Assembly (NCBI GenBank): GCA_028571685.1
Contig: CM053146.1
Location: forward strand, 117,465,431 to 117,529,430
Direction of reading: 5' to 3'
Source: Heterohyrax brucei
Lineage: Eukaryota > Chordata > Mammalia > Hyracoidea > Procaviidae
DNA length: 64,000 bases
The notes beneath the pieces are model-generated. The model did not search any database and was not told the origin of the DNA. It was given only the letters and a program-made list of their open reading frames with translations. A program made the translations under genes and the position numbers. Below are positions 11,041 to 22,837 of this stretch, in pieces (positions within the stretch are counted from its first letter, which is position 1; each line of letters starts with the position of its first letter).

Positions 11041-13094
11041 GATGGAACTCTTTCTTCTCAGAGCACAGCTTGTGTAAAATTTACATATACTTAGGCGTCA
11101 TTTGCATGAAGCACTCATGATGAACACAAAGTATTTTGTCCCACACATAGAAGGCCAGCAAACCATCTACAATGTTGCCAAGGAAAGCAAGGAAACAAAC
11201 AAGCCCCCTCCCCCCCACCCCGTGCCACACCCCCACGCCGGCCTCCCTGTCTCCCTCCCTCACATACTCAAGTGTCAAACAATCCCCAGACTCTGTTTGG
11301 CAGCCATCAAAGCATCCTTTTCTTGCAAGGCGATCCAAAAAATAATGAGTATTATTATATCTCTTCCATGACAATGTAATTGGCTAATACTCCAAGTGCT
11401 AAGAGAGATTGTGTTGTGCTGGTTCCCATCTAAAATCTAGACAATCAACCATGAATGCCTCAGGCTGGTCACATGCTGGGAGAAGCCATAATAATACGTC
11501 TGGCCAGATTTCCCTGCCAACTGGAAAGCCCAGGTTTGGGGAGCAGATGTGCCGTGGAGGTGATAAATTTGGTTTTCAGTCAGGAGGGTCTGCAGGTCTC
11601 ATCTGTCTTCCGCACCCCTACTGGTCAGCTGGAGGCTCCGCGTTGATGCCAGCTGCCTGAGGACCTGCTCTTGTGTGTTTCCTCCAGTCACCGGGGAAGG
11701 AAACCTGGAGGAAAGAAGACAGCCCCGAAGAGATCTGGGATGCAGAGGCGCTGCGAGGCTTTGCCCATGGGGTTTCTCTTTGTACGTGTTGTCAATCTTT
11801 TCTTTCCCCACAGTCAGAATCTGCTAGCATTCTTTTAGGTGGCTGCAGTCTTCCCTGCTAGGAGTTTAGCTGCTGCATGTAGAATTGAATCTCACGTCAG
11901 TTGGAAGCCACAGATGACCAACTGCAGAATCAATAGGCCTCTGTCACTGCCATGCAAGGGAGATTCTGAGCTTATCAGTGGCATCATGATAAGTACCTAT
12001 TTGCCTGACATCTCCTCAATCAATAACTTTGTTATTGTTTGCATTATCTGACTATAAGTTTGGTCAATATGCTCAGCTAATGAGTAACATGAGCTGGGAT
12101 TGCATTTCAATTTCTTTTTTTTTATATGTTTAACTCTCTGTGCACCAGGCAAACAGATTCACCAAGTGAAACTCACCAGCCCTACTTCTGCCTTGGCTGG
12201 GTTTTATCGAATCTTTCTCAGATATGGGCTGTCTTGAGTCAAGGAAATTAATGTTGCCCAGGTCTTAACAAAATTGAATAAACCCTGTCTCTCTGTTGCT
12301 ATTATTTTCATTAGGTTTTCACAAGGATGGGCAGATGGTGGTGTGTGTGCGTTTGTATGTGTGCATGCTTCCTTTACTTAAGGCACTGGATGGGAGACAA
12401 TAAACTTGCTTGCCAATGGGTCAGAATACACAATGCAAATTTTATTAGCTGGTGGAAAAATATTTGCAGGTCTAAAGAGGTTGTGAAGCACTGTCATAAT
12501 TAGCCTAAGATATATATGGTAACATAGTAATAAACACGCTTGGATGGTGTAACAAATCCAGCTCTGTACACTGTATCAGAAAGACCCTGGCCATTGTCAC
12601 ATGAATTACTAGCAGATGGCTCAGCCGTGGAGATGGCTCCACCTGGCCTCTTACCCTTTTCAGGATTGCATGGAGCCCTTGAACAAGATCAGACCCAAAA
12701 GGTTACGGCTCATGATAAAAGAGGACATAAAACTTGTAGTAACAACAGTGTGTAACGCACAGGATGCTTTGATTTTCTTGTGACATTAAAAATATTTACT
12801 GTTTTCTCTAGTTCAGATTTAGTGGCAACTCCAAGTACAGAATAAACAAATTACTCACCAGAATATGCCTGGTAAACTTCATCACTCTGCCTCTTGGTAA
12901 CTTTCTTGTTCTTTTCCTTTTCTTTTTTTGATTGGCTCTAATAAGTTATTCATGTATAATGCTGTCGGTAATGGGATGTAAATTTACAGATTGAAGGAAG
13001 ACTTTTTTCTTAGTAAATTAACTTTAAGGTTGTGCTACAGGATTTTCAATCTGTAAATTCCTGCTTCCAAGTTCATGAACTCACAGAGTTCATG
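11041..13094. other. Unassigned DNA with a C-rich low-complexity tract
   Basis: About 2 kb without a recognised gene. A C-rich tract spans about 11,203-11,260 and creates a proline-rich chance frame. A T-run lies near 12,110-12,125. Confidence 0.45.
11203..11260. repeat. C-rich low-complexity tract
   Basis: Runs such as CCCCCTCCCCCCCACCCC interspersed with CCTCCCTG units. This is simple polypyrimidine sequence. Confidence 0.75.
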
Positions 13095-13235
13095 AGCCAG
13101 CCTGTGAACATGTCCAGTCTGGTGCCTTTGTTTCACAGCTGAGGTAGCAGAGACCCAGAGAGGTGAATGAATGCCCAAGTCAGACACCTCATTTGTCTGG
13201 TAGCCAGGTCTTAAATTCTTGCCTCCAGATTCCCT
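13095..13235 (-). mobile_element. MIR element, minus strand
   Basis: TTTCACAGCTGAGGTAGCAG and AGACCCAGAGAGGTGAATGA are the reversed MIR 3' half. The rest is degraded. Confidence 0.65.
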
Positions 13236-13329
13236 CCCCTTCAGGCTCCCACATGCCTCTTGACTTTGCTGTCCTGATCTCTCCACTTTTGGTCCCTCAT
13301 CCGTTCATCTCTTAGCTGGTGAGCAACTT

Positions 13330-13548
13330 CATTAGGGAAAGCGTAAGGTTAAGGGAAAAGTGCTTGCCCTCCATGCATAAAACTCAGATTCATTTCTTGG
13401 TCAGTGTATCTCAAGCACAGCCACCACCAGCCCAAGGAGGCTTTTGGGTTGCTACGATGCTGAACAGTTTCGGCAGAGCCAAAGTGCCCAGTCCAGTTCC
13501 GCATGGGGTCAGCATGAGTGGGTGGCTGACTTGACAACAGCGAACCAC
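13330..13548 (+). mobile_element. tRNA-Gly-type SINE, second copy, decayed
   Basis: Same composite family as the copy at 9.4 kb. The head survives as GTGCTTGCCCTCCATGCATA and GATTCATTTCTTGGTCAGTG, then GTGTATCTCAAGCACAGCCA. The RTE-like body GTTGCTACGATGCTGAACAG and tail GTCAGCATGAGTGGGTGGCT and TTGACAACAGCGAACC follow. The 5' end of the tRNA-like head is not recognisable. Confidence 0.68.
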
Positions 13549-13641
13549 AAGGATAAGGACAGCTGCTTAGGGTGGGGCAAACACTTGACCTCTGTCTTGA
13601 ATCCTGATTCATTCTGTAGAACCTCTCTGTAATGGTAGCAT

Positions 13642-13790
13642 CCCAAATCCCATTACCATCAAGTCGATTCCTGACTCAGCACAGAGTTGAACTGCCTGAT
13701 AGAGTTTCCAAGGATCACTGGGTAAACTTGAACAGCCAACTTTCTGATTAGCAGATGTAGCACTTAACTGCTATCCCACCAGGGCTTCAT
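13642..13790 (-). mobile_element. AfroSINE, short form, minus strand
   Basis: The tail CCCATTACCATCAAGTCGAT opens the copy and the head ends GCTATCCCACCAGGGCTTC. The long-form middle segment is absent, so this belongs to the short form. Confidence 0.87.
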
Positions 13791-14755
13791 GTAGTTTGTA
13801 AGGGAGAGGAAAACAGATGGGGGGTGGAAAACAAGGAAGCTCCAAAGAAGGGTAAGATAAAAAAGTAGCAAGAGTGACTTGTGCCTATCTACTTGGACAC
13901 AGCAGAGGTGGACAAACATCTTCCCTAAAACTTCTCCTTCTCTCTTCCCCTGACCACTAACTTAAACTAAGATACTAACAAGAATTGATCCAGCTAACAA
14001 ATAGATCCAAAGGAACTAAGGGGGTTGGTATGGCTGCATCCAGGAAATAATGAGTCACGGAAAGTTATGAATGAAAAACAAGTCTAATCAATATATGATT
14101 ATAAACACGATGGGGCAGGCAATGATCTCATCAGACACCGGCATCACCCTAAGCTGCATGCCCTAGTCCGGTCATTCATCACCAGGTGCGAGTCACCCAC
14201 CACCCTATACTAGTTGATATGACTAAAGTGACTCCTTGAGTCTTCTTGTCTTTTTGCCAAAAACCCTGTTCACACCTACTTGGGCTATGACTTCACAACT
14301 ATGTCCTGCTCTTTTTCTCTGTCGTGTGGTCATGTCACATGACGGGAGAGCTGGAGAGAGAAGGCTACTAAGAGATGTTGCATAAACAGTGAAGGTGGAA
14401 GTTTGTGGGCCTTAGACTTTCATGAGAAAGGGAGACTGACTCCTTTGTGCCGCACCTTCCTGCCACTGGTGTGCTGAGTCGATGACCTGCCCAGTGTCCC
14501 AGCCCTGCTAGTGACCTAGTTCTCGTCTCTGCAGATGCCCTTTCCTTTATTGCATGTGCCCCTTGCCTAGCATCCTGTCTCCATCCTACGTTTTAACCAT
14601 GTGTCCTTATGCTGGTGGGTCTTGGTTATGAGGTCTTCAGCCGTTTCCAGCACTCAATCCCTACGTGGGGTTGACTCAAGAATTCCCAAATACCCTCTGA
14701 CAAGTAACAAATTTCCTTAGAAATACTATCTTTAACAAACCTATCCTTTGACCAG
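13791..14755. other. Unassigned DNA
   Basis: No gene or named repeat is recognised. Confidence 0.4.
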
Positions 14756-14968
14756 GATACCCCAGGTGGTGCAAAACATGAATGCACTCAGCTGCTAACC
14801 AAAAGGTTGGGGGTTCAAGTACACCCAGTGGTGCCTTAACAGAAAGGCCTGGCGCTCTACTGCTGAAAGGCTCAGCCACTGAAAATCCTGAAAAAGTGCA
14901 GAGCTCATCCAGCACACCGGGGGTCGCCATGATTCTCAGTCAATGGCAACTTGGCTTTTATTAGTTTG
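14756..14968 (+). mobile_element. AfroSINE, third (AGAAAGGCCTGG) form
   Basis: The head CAGCTGCTAACCAAAAGGTT is followed by a middle segment AACAGAAAGGCCTGGCGCTC and GCCACTGAAAATCCTG, then the tail GTCGCCATGATTCTCAGTCA. This middle segment differs from both short and long forms and recurs at 34.7, 35.2, 55.4 and 60.2 kb. Confidence 0.83.
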
Positions 14969-16384
14969 GGGGGATTTTTTGGCCTTTGACTCCCCAGTGA
15001 TCTCAAAACTACAACTTAGCTTCTACAGCCGTCTTTGTATATGTGTTTCTTGCATGTAGAATTAATTCCAAAGGTCAAAGCAGTTGTCTGCCTCTGGTTC
15101 AGATTTCTTGTTGCTAGGCTGATAGGGAGGCACTGGATTCTGGTGTATTCACCCTAGTCCTACTAACACATTTCCAACTTCTCCAGCTGCCACATTAGGT
15201 GAACCAGGTCAAGTCTGGAAAGGAGAGGTTTGCTTTTCCTTCCGGTGACCTCAGGAATGATTTAACTGTGCATCTCCTGCAGCTCCGATTTACAGTCTGA
15301 AAAGTGTCCTCACAGCAGCCCTCCAATGTGCCTTGTTTTTCAATGAGTTGAAATGCAGTGTGTTAAACGGACACACCATCCTGAGTGTCTGCTGCCACCC
15401 TGAGAGCAGCTCCAAAAAGCACATTTGCCTCTGAACATTTCACTGTAGAATATTTCAAATAAATGAGCCCCAACTTCTAGCACAGTTGCTAGAAGTCCAG
15501 GGACAAGCTAGCTGAATTCCTCACTAGGCCCCTCAGGAACACCTGGCTTTCTCCCCAGCCTCCTCTGTAAAGGAGGAAATTACCTTTTAAACCATACGTT
15601 ACAAATCACAAATTCCTCTCTTAAAGATTAAAAAGTAAAATAAGAAAACCTTAATACCTAGAAGTGGGACAGCATAGAAAAGCGTGGGGGAAAAGGGAAA
15701 ATGCATGCTAACATGTAACTGTCCTAAATCTATCCGGGGTACTATTTTGCTCTGCTTTCAGGCCCCAGATGTCCACCTCAGTTTGACAATCCTGACACCC
15801 CAGCCCTCCACCCAGGAATGAATTAAACCAAATTTCCCACAGGAAATGCCCTTTCCTAGCCTCTAAAAGTTTTCACCCTCAAAATGAAATCTGACAAAAG
15901 AAACAAATTAAACTCCAGTGCTAAGGGCTTTGGATTGCTCAGATAAAATAATCTATAGAAAGTGCTTATGACTGGTTTCAATCATCTTCTGCAACTCTGA
16001 AAAAATAAGAAGTCTTCCTACAGCTATTCTTCTGGGCAACAGAGCAATTTTTTTTTTTTTTTAAATCATCGTCTGAATATAATGAATAGATGGTGACAGA
16101 CGAAAGAAATCAGGGAGGGACACAAACCTAAATGCCCACAGAAGCCAGGCAAATAACAAGAATGACTGAAATGGAATTGGGAGCGGGGGGAGGTTATGTG
16201 AGCTTGTTATATTTTCAATGTTGGAAACTAATGCAATTTTCAAAAGTCCCCCACTGTTCCTGTATTGTTTATTGTGCGCTTTATACATGCCAGGGAATTT
16301 ATAAATCCATTATAAAGTGCAAATGCTGTTATTACCCTCGGTTCAGTGATGGAGAAAAGAGAGTCTCTAAGTTGCTGTTGGGTC
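14969..16384. other. Unassigned DNA, probably single-copy
   Basis: About 1.4 kb with no recognised repeat apart from a T-run at about 16,049-16,062. No open frame here is convincing. Confidence 0.45.
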
Positions 16385-16474
16385 GCTGTGAGTCAGAATC
16401 GACTTGATGGCAATGGGTTTGGGTTTTGTTTTCTGGCTGTTTGTTTGTTTGTTGTTTTGTTTGTTTGTTTTTCC
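16385..16474 (+). mobile_element. AfroSINE 3' tail fragment with TTTG repeat
   Basis: Only the 3' end is present: CGCTGTGAGTCAGAATCGAC and TTGATGGCAATGGGTTTGGG, then a (TTTG)n-type tract to about 16,472. The head and core are missing, consistent with strong 5' truncation. Confidence 0.8.
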
Positions 16475-17025
16475 TCCCTTTGTGGGTGGTAGGGGAAGGG
16501 TTTAATGGCAAAGCCAACTCTTGTCCACAGCTGGTCTGTCACCTTTTTATCCACTATACCAGCTAGTCTTAAGAATTTTATATAGAAACTGAGGCTCAGA
16601 GGAATTCACTAAATTGGCTAGAATCATAGAACAGCACAGTGATTTTATTTTTAATAAAACATCAAACTACAGAAATAGAGAGTAACATGTGAAGCAGACA
16701 GGCCAGTAAAAAACGAAAACCTGAAAGCTGTGCTATGGTGAATCCAGACCAGCCTTATCCAAACGACTGCCTAGACCAAGGTATAACAGGGACATGTTGT
16801 GTTGTGAAAACTTGTGAACTCTCAAACGTAAAGAACGTTGCGCCTAGTGTTATTATTATTCCTTGTGTTAAAAACTAAATGGTGGATGGACCTTACAAAA
16901 ATGTACATGAGCTTCAAATTTAGTTGCCCTTCTGTGATTTCTGTAGGCAATGCTGCCCTCTCATGGCCATCTTCTTAATAGTACGGTGCTATGTTTCAAA
17001 TCAAGGTACTGGTAGGTTCCTTGGA
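16475..17025. other. Mostly unassigned DNA
   Basis: Contains a weak reversed MIR scrap (GAAACTGAGGCTCAGAGGAA at about 16,586) and otherwise nothing recognised. Confidence 0.4.
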
Positions 17026-17215
17026 CCACGGAAGGAATCCTGGTGGTGTAGCGCTTGAGTAAATCTGCCTATAGGGTTGCTATGAGCCAGAATTGACCCT
17101 ATGGAGACCCTGGTGCTGAAATTCTATGGAGCAGTTCTACTCTGTCCTCCAGGGTCACTGTGAGTCAGAATCAACTTGATGATAATGGGTTTGGGTATGT
17201 TTTGGAGGGGTTCTG
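17026..17215 (+). mobile_element. AfroSINE 1 of a three-copy cluster, rearranged
   Basis: Begins GGAAGGAATCCTGGTGGTGT. After a short head it jumps into an early tail-like segment (GGTTGCTATGAGCCAGAATT), returns to the core (GCAGTTCTACTCTGTCC) and ends with a normal tail. The core is therefore interrupted or duplicated. Confidence 0.8.
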
Positions 17216-17330
17216 TATGGAAACCGTGGTGGTATAGTGGTTAAGAGCTATATCTGCTAACCAAAAGGTTGGCAGTTCAGATTCACCAGATGTCCGTGGG
17301 GTAGTTCTATTCAGCATTACATGAAACAGA
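17216..17330 (+). mobile_element. AfroSINE 2 of cluster, 3' truncated
   Basis: Has the head GGAAACCGTGGTGGTATAGT, the core CTGCTAACCAAAAGGTTGG and GGGGTAGTTCTATTCAGC, but no RTE-like tail before the next copy begins. Confidence 0.83.
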
Positions 17331-17540
17331 AGGAAAACCTGGTGGTGTAGTGGGTCAAGTGCTACAACTGCTAACCAAAAGGTCGGCAGTTCAAATCCAC
17401 CAGGCACTCCTTGGAAACTCCATGGGGCAGGTCTACTCTGACCTCTAGAGTCTCTGTGAATCAAATCTGACTCAACGGCAACAGATATGAGTCAGAATCG
17501 ACTCAACAGCAATTGAGTCTGGTTTGGTTTTTGGTTTATT
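17331..17540 (+). mobile_element. AfroSINE 3 of cluster with duplicated tail
   Basis: Well preserved short form (GGAAAACCTGGTGGTGTAGT; AACCAAAAGGTCGGCAG). The tail motif is present twice in succession: AATCTGACTCAACGGCAACA at about 17,464-17,483 and GAGTCAGAATCGACTCAACA from 17,488, then GGTTTGGTTTTTGG. Confidence 0.85.
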
Positions 17541-18355
17541 TTCCTAATAAGGAAAAAGAACGTGGCATCCAGAGTAGAGGAAGACTCGTTAACAACCTGC
17601 AATATACAGATGACACAACTTTACTTGCTGAAAGTGAAGAGGACTTGAAGCACTTACTGATGAAGGTCAAAGACCACAGCCTTCAGTATGGATTACAAGT
17701 AGACAAGAAAAATTAAAAAATCCTCACAACTGGACCAATGAGCAACATCATGACAAAGGAGAAAACATTGAAGTTATCAAGGATTTCATGTTAGTTGGAT
17801 CCACAATCAACATCCATGGAAGCAACAGTCAAGAAATCAAATGACATACTGCATTGGACAAATCTGCTGCAAAAGACATTTTTCAAGTGTTAAAAAGCAA
17901 AGACACCATTTTAAGGACTAAGGTGTGCCTGACCCAAGCCATAGTGTTTTCAATCGCTTCATGTGCGTGCAAAATCTGGACACTGAATAAGGACGACTGA
18001 AGAAGAATTAACGCTTTTGAATTGTGGTGTTAGGAAAGAACATTGAATATACTATGGATGGACTGCCAAAAGAAGGAACAAATACATATCCAGCATGCTC
18101 CTCAGACACTGGACATGATATAAAAAAAAGGAGGGACCAGTCCCTGGACAAGGACCTCACACTTGGTAAAGAGAGGGTCACCTTAAGAGGGGAAGATCCT
18201 CGATGAGACAGGTTGACACAGTGGCTGCAACGATGGGCTCAAGCATAACAAGAATTGTTAGGATGGTGCAGGACCTTACAGTGTTATGTTTTGTTGTACG
18301 TAGTGTTGCTATAAGTCTGAACTGACTCAGCTGTACCTAATAACAACAAGAATTT
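17541..18355 (+). mobile_element. RTE (BovB-like) LINE, 3' third, coding remnant
   Basis: RTE elements encode an endonuclease-reverse transcriptase. Here the translation of 17,560-17,716 gives GRLVNNLQYTDDTTLLAESE, which covers the catalytic YxDD box of the reverse transcriptase (17,603-17,614, read as YTDD instead of the expected YADD). An in-frame stop follows at about 17,714. Further 3' the DNA still follows the RTE C-terminal region and 3' UTR (AGTGGCTGCAACGATGGGCTC), ending with TGAACTGACTCAGCTGTACC and an AACAACAA end. It is 5' truncated with stops and frameshifts, so it is inactive. Confidence 0.87.
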
Positions 18356-19035
18356 TCCCAAAGTACTTCGTAGAATGTCACATTCAGGTGCACATACAGG
18401 ATACTAACTAGGTAACACAACACCCTTTGCATTATTTTTATATCTACCCAGGAATTGGGTCTGTGTCAGTTTCACACTTGTTTTGCAAGGGCATTGGAGG
18501 AAATGAATGGGAAATAAATCACGGAGCTACTGGGCTCCTGAACTTTCAGAAGTTGACTCCTCAGGGAAGAAAGATTTTGCTCCTGACAGAAAACTTAGAA
18601 CTTCAGAACATAAAATGCTTCAGTGTCTCCAATCTGAGGAAGGTTTGTCGTATTTCAGGGTAACAATAGGTCAGTTCATTTTAAGGTAAAAATAATTGTC
18701 TGTGGTTGTGAATAGAAAACCATCTTGTTTCCTGCAGGCACAGGTCACCTATAACTACGCAGAAAGCACAGAGCAGAAAGAGATTGTTAGACAAGAGTTA
18801 CCACACCTAGGATTGACACCCCAGAGCAAATTTTTTAGACCCGAGTGACAACTCCCAGGAGCACTCAACAGAAGCCTGCTGCCTCAAAACCATTGTTGAC
18901 AGCCCCTGACCTGTGAGAGGGCACATCTACTTGGGAGCCACGACATGGACAGGCAGTTCACGGTGGCCCTATGAGAGAAATACCTGTACAGCAACAAGGA
19001 TGGGGAGCTGGATTGCTGCATTTTTTTAAGCAGGA
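18356..19035. other. Unassigned DNA
   Basis: No gene or repeat recognised. Two overlapping 60-78-codon plus-strand frames near 18,430-18,690 are treated as chance. Confidence 0.4.
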
Positions 19036-19207
19036 AGGAATAAAAAACCAAAAACCAAACCTGTTGCCTTCTAGTCATTTCTGACTCACAGCAACACTAT
19101 ACAACAGAGTAGAACTGCCCCACAGTGTTTCCAAGGAACAACTGGTGGATTTGAACTGCTGACCTTTTGGTTAGCAGCTGAGTTCTTAACCACTGCACCA
19201 CCAGGAA
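19036..19207 (-). mobile_element. AfroSINE, short form, minus strand
   Basis: Opens with the reversed tail AAAAACCAAACCTGTTGCCT and CTGACTCACAGCAACAC, continues GAACTGCTGACCTTTTGGTT, and ends CACTGCACCACCAGGAAGG. Confidence 0.9.
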
Positions 19208-20352
19208 GGAGTCCAGCAACCATTGAAACCCCTCTTGAGGAGTATTTGCAAGAGAAAGCAAAAAGTGTTTTACCACTCACCATCAATTTTTTGTTCTCAG
19301 TGGAACTCCAGATCTGAAAATGTCTGGAAGCCAATAATCGCATATGCCACAAGTTGACTGAGGCCTGCTGGGCACGTTTCTTCATAAACATACTTAGTTT
19401 GGCTGGCAGTATTTGTTATTTTAATCAGAATATTTTATACAAAATCCAACTTTAGGATTCTCAATAAAATCAGACTTGGCACCACTTGGGCCCATTTTTC
19501 CACACGGGAGCTGAAGAGTGGCGGCCCCCTTTAGATGAAGCATGACCGTTGTGGTTAACCGCAGTCTCCAGCACTCCGTAGTACACATCCAGCCCATATC
19601 ACTGATTTGTACTTGTTATCTGCACCTTATAGGCTTTATAGTACACCTTCTTTTGCTCTAACTCTGAGAATTGGGACACATATTTGTTCTTTAGCAGCTG
19701 CAGAGATCAGCAAATTTAAATAGCACTCCAGGGGAGCCAAAGTTTATACGTACTAATTCTGATTTATCCCTTTTGATTTCATTTACACTTTTCCTCCATT
19801 ATCTCCCTTCATCATTACAACTTGCCATAAAGATTTCAAGAATTACTTGAGTTGGAAATTATTTCTAAAACACCTAAAGTTTTGGTAAAGAAAGTTTTTA
19901 CACAAATCTATACTTAAAAAAAATTAATACAAACTAATGGAAAGCATATTGAATTAAGAGGCAGGAAACCTGGGATCTTATTCAAACCTTTTCCCCTGAT
20001 AAGCCCTGTGGCATTAAATAATCCACTTAAACCCTCGTTACCTTTTAATACTCCATAAATAAGAGGTAATAATACTTGTTCTTCCTACCTCTCCACGATT
20101 TTGTAACAATAACTATAAATCAGAAGGCTTTTGCTAAGGATTCCAAGTCTGCAGAAGAAATGTATCCTATAAAAACCAACATAGTGTTGCCATGATACAG
20201 CATCTGCTATAACGTAAATATCAAAATGTTATTCAACGTGGACTTTATGAAAATGGAAGTTGTTGCTGTATAGTCATATCTTTGAAAAACATAAATCAAA
20301 ACATTAATAGTAGTTATACCTGGATAATAGAATTTGGGATGCTTTTCCACCC
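19208..20352. other. Unassigned AT-rich DNA
   Basis: No gene or named repeat recognised. Contains a C/G-richer patch near 19,500-19,560 and otherwise AT-rich sequence. Confidence 0.4.
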
Positions 20353-20512
20353 CTAGGAATCTTGATGATACAGTGGTTAAGCATTCAACTGGTAACCAAA
20401 AGTCTGGCAGTTCAAATTCACCTGCTGCTCCTAGAAAACCTTTTTGGAGCAGATTTACTCTGCCTGTAGGATAGCTGAGTCAAAATTAGCTCAGCGGCAA
20501 TGGTTTAAGGTG
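20353..20512 (+). mobile_element. AfroSINE, short form
   Basis: Diverged copy: GGAATCTTGATGATACAGTG, AACCAAAAGTCTGGCAG and the tail GAGTCAAAATTAGCTCAGCG. Confidence 0.82.
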
Positions 20513-20576
20513 CTTTTTTACCTATGGCTTATATCTTTTCTTTTTCTTACTTTCTCTGTAACGAACACGTTGGCTG

Positions 20577-20603
20577 TGTAATAAAAAATAATAATAATAA
20601 AAA
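20577..20603. repeat. A-rich (AAT)n tract
   Basis: ATAATAATAATAA flanked by A-runs, a short simple repeat. Confidence 0.7.
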
Positions 20604-20843
20604 GTTGATGGAAAGGAAACAATAACCCTTAAATTTTCATTTTTAAGGGACTTGAATGAATCACTGGTTTCCACTACAACCATCACCAAAATCTTTTTTT
20701 ATAGTCAGTACATATGTTTTATGTTAGAAACATGAAAGTTACATTTCTACATGGAAATAACATCTAGTATTTTGCTAGGAAGCATCCTCGGCCAGTAAAG
20801 GTGAAGCTGAGTTAGCTGTTCTGAGCCTTCCCCTTCCCTGTAT

Positions 20844-21012
20844 GGAAGCCATGGTGAAATAGTAGTTAAAGTGCTACTGATGCTAATCAAATGGTCAGCA
20901 GTTCAAAACCACCAGCTGATCCTTGGAAATTATATGGAACAGTTCTACGCTGTGCTACAGGGTTGCCATGAGTCAGAATCAACTTGATGGCAACAGATTT
21001 GGCTTTAGTTTT
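20844..21012 (+). mobile_element. AfroSINE, short form, with target duplication
   Basis: Starts GGAAGCCATGGTGAAATAGT and ends with a GGCTTTAGTTT tail. It is flanked by perfect CTTCCCTGTAT copies at 20,833-20,843 and 21,013-21,023, giving exact element limits. Confidence 0.92.
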
Positions 21013-21234
21013 CTTCCCTGTATTCATCAGTTAGGCAGACTGATAGAAGCTCAATGGAAAGTTTAACTTTTGCATCCATTTTTTTGTACAGACCTGGGTA
21101 TGTGTAAACCCGTGTGCCTACCCTGTGCTTTCATTTCAGCAATGTGGAGTTTCTAATTCTTAACATCTTCTAGTAATTTTTCCCTTTATAGAGAAAATGT
21201 CACTGTTTTCCTGAACTACTGACCACCACAAACC

Positions 21235-21443
21235 AATGTTTCTCAACTGGGGGTAATGTTGATCCCCAAGGGACACTTAACAATGTCTGGAGACATTTTT
21301 CACTGTGCTGCTGACATCTAATGGGTACAGAGCAGAAACGCTGCTAAACATCCTACCACGCAGAAGGTAGTCCCCACTGTAATAATCTGCACCATTTAGT
21401 TGGTCCAAAATGTCAGTGGTGCTAAGGGTGAGAAATCTTGATT
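21235..21443 (+). mobile_element. MER5A hAT-type MITE
   Basis: Non-autonomous hAT-Charlie DNA transposon relic. It starts AATGTTTCTCAACTGGGGG, contains ACAATGTCTGGAGACATTTT and GCTGCTAAACATCCTACCA, and ends GGTGAGAAATCTTG, the diverged inverted terminal repeat. Confidence 0.88.
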
Positions 21444-21484
21444 AAATGAAAAATGCTGTTCAATTCACATATAGTATTATGTTG

Positions 21485-21684
21485 GCATGGGGTACCACTG
21501 AGTCAATTCCTACTCATAGTGATCCCACGTGTCAGAGTAGAGCGGACCAATTTAGTTTTCTTAGCTTCAATCTCTATGGAAGCAGATCACCAGGTCTTTC
21601 TTCCATGGAGCTGCTAGACAAGTTCTAACTGCTGCCTTTCAGTTAGTAGCCAAATACTCAACCATGACACCACCAGGCCTCCTT
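21485..21684 (-). mobile_element. AfroSINE, long form, minus strand
   Basis: Tail CACTGAGTCAATTCCTACTC first, long-form segment CTATGGAAGCAGATCACCAG in the middle, head ending CATGACACCACCAGGCCTCC. Confidence 0.86.
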
Positions 21685-22837
21685 AGACTCTTTGAAGTCA
21701 TAGGGATAAAAGTAATCAATTTGGTGCCTAATAACCAAAATGAGGTGTATGGAGGGTTAGCAGATTTAAATTACCTGATAATTTGGCATTTCATAAACTA
21801 TTTACTAGGCCTTTTCATGATAGCAGCCGCTTACTGGCCAATAAGATTATTTCTTCTGAAAATCTGCTGTATTTGAACTCTGTGGAAGGTGACACCACAG
21901 AAGAAAGAGCAGGAAAAGGATTGTGAAGGGCTCAATCTGTCACTGTTTACATTTCTCTTTAGCCAGAAAGATGAGAGAAAATGAACTACATGCTTTGCTG
22001 GAATGGAACAAAATCCACACAAGTAACATCAAACATGCTGACAAGACAGCACTCCCTGGAAACTCAGAAAGAAAAATACTGTCAACAGGGAATACAGACT
22101 CTCAGGGCAGTATAAATTTGAAAAGGAACTCCTTCTCCAATTCCAAAAAACGGTGTCCTTAACAAAGAAATACCAGCTCTACAAAAAAATAAAAACAACA
22201 ACCCCTCAGGTTGAAGCAGAACAAAAGCAAGAAGATATATTTAGACATGAATACAGTAAATGTTTTCATTTGAAAGTCACTCTCCAGAAATTTCTCTAAT
22301 TAAGCAAATAAGAGGGTTTAAGGATTCACAAGCTTGTTTATTACAGTGAATTATTGTTCCTTTTCTTTGTTTGCAAACAGTCTAAGAACAAATGGGATCT
22401 CACCAGTCAAGGAATTATTCAGGATAAAAATTAGCAAGTTATATCTTCTGATGAAAATTTTTTACTCTCTTCTTAAAATCCTTTCCCACTGTGCCTAGAA
22501 CTGTTTGGAAATATGAACTGGAGAAAGGGAGAGGTGGAAAAAACATATAATGTCCTTATCTTTATTGTCTTTGAGTTGAATCCTTGATATTATTACATTT
22601 ATAATACACATTATTCTCAAAACCCATTGGTGTGATCATTCCCTTTTTGACCCACAGGTCACAGAACATCCTACTTATAATTCCACATCAGGAACAAAGC
22701 TAAGAAGGACAAGAGCACACAACAGCCCCATTGCCCTATTGCTTAAAAAGCCAAGTTGGGTCTCTGAAGCCCAGACTTCACTCTTTGGATTTAGTACAAT
22801 GGAGAGAGAGGAGAGCTGGATGAAACACTGGCTGACT
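21685..22837. other. Unassigned DNA including a possible exon-like frame
   Basis: No named repeat. Within it, 21,963-22,162 is an open stretch after a pyrimidine-rich AG and ending in a stop. It is discussed as a finding and not called as a gene. Confidence 0.4.
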
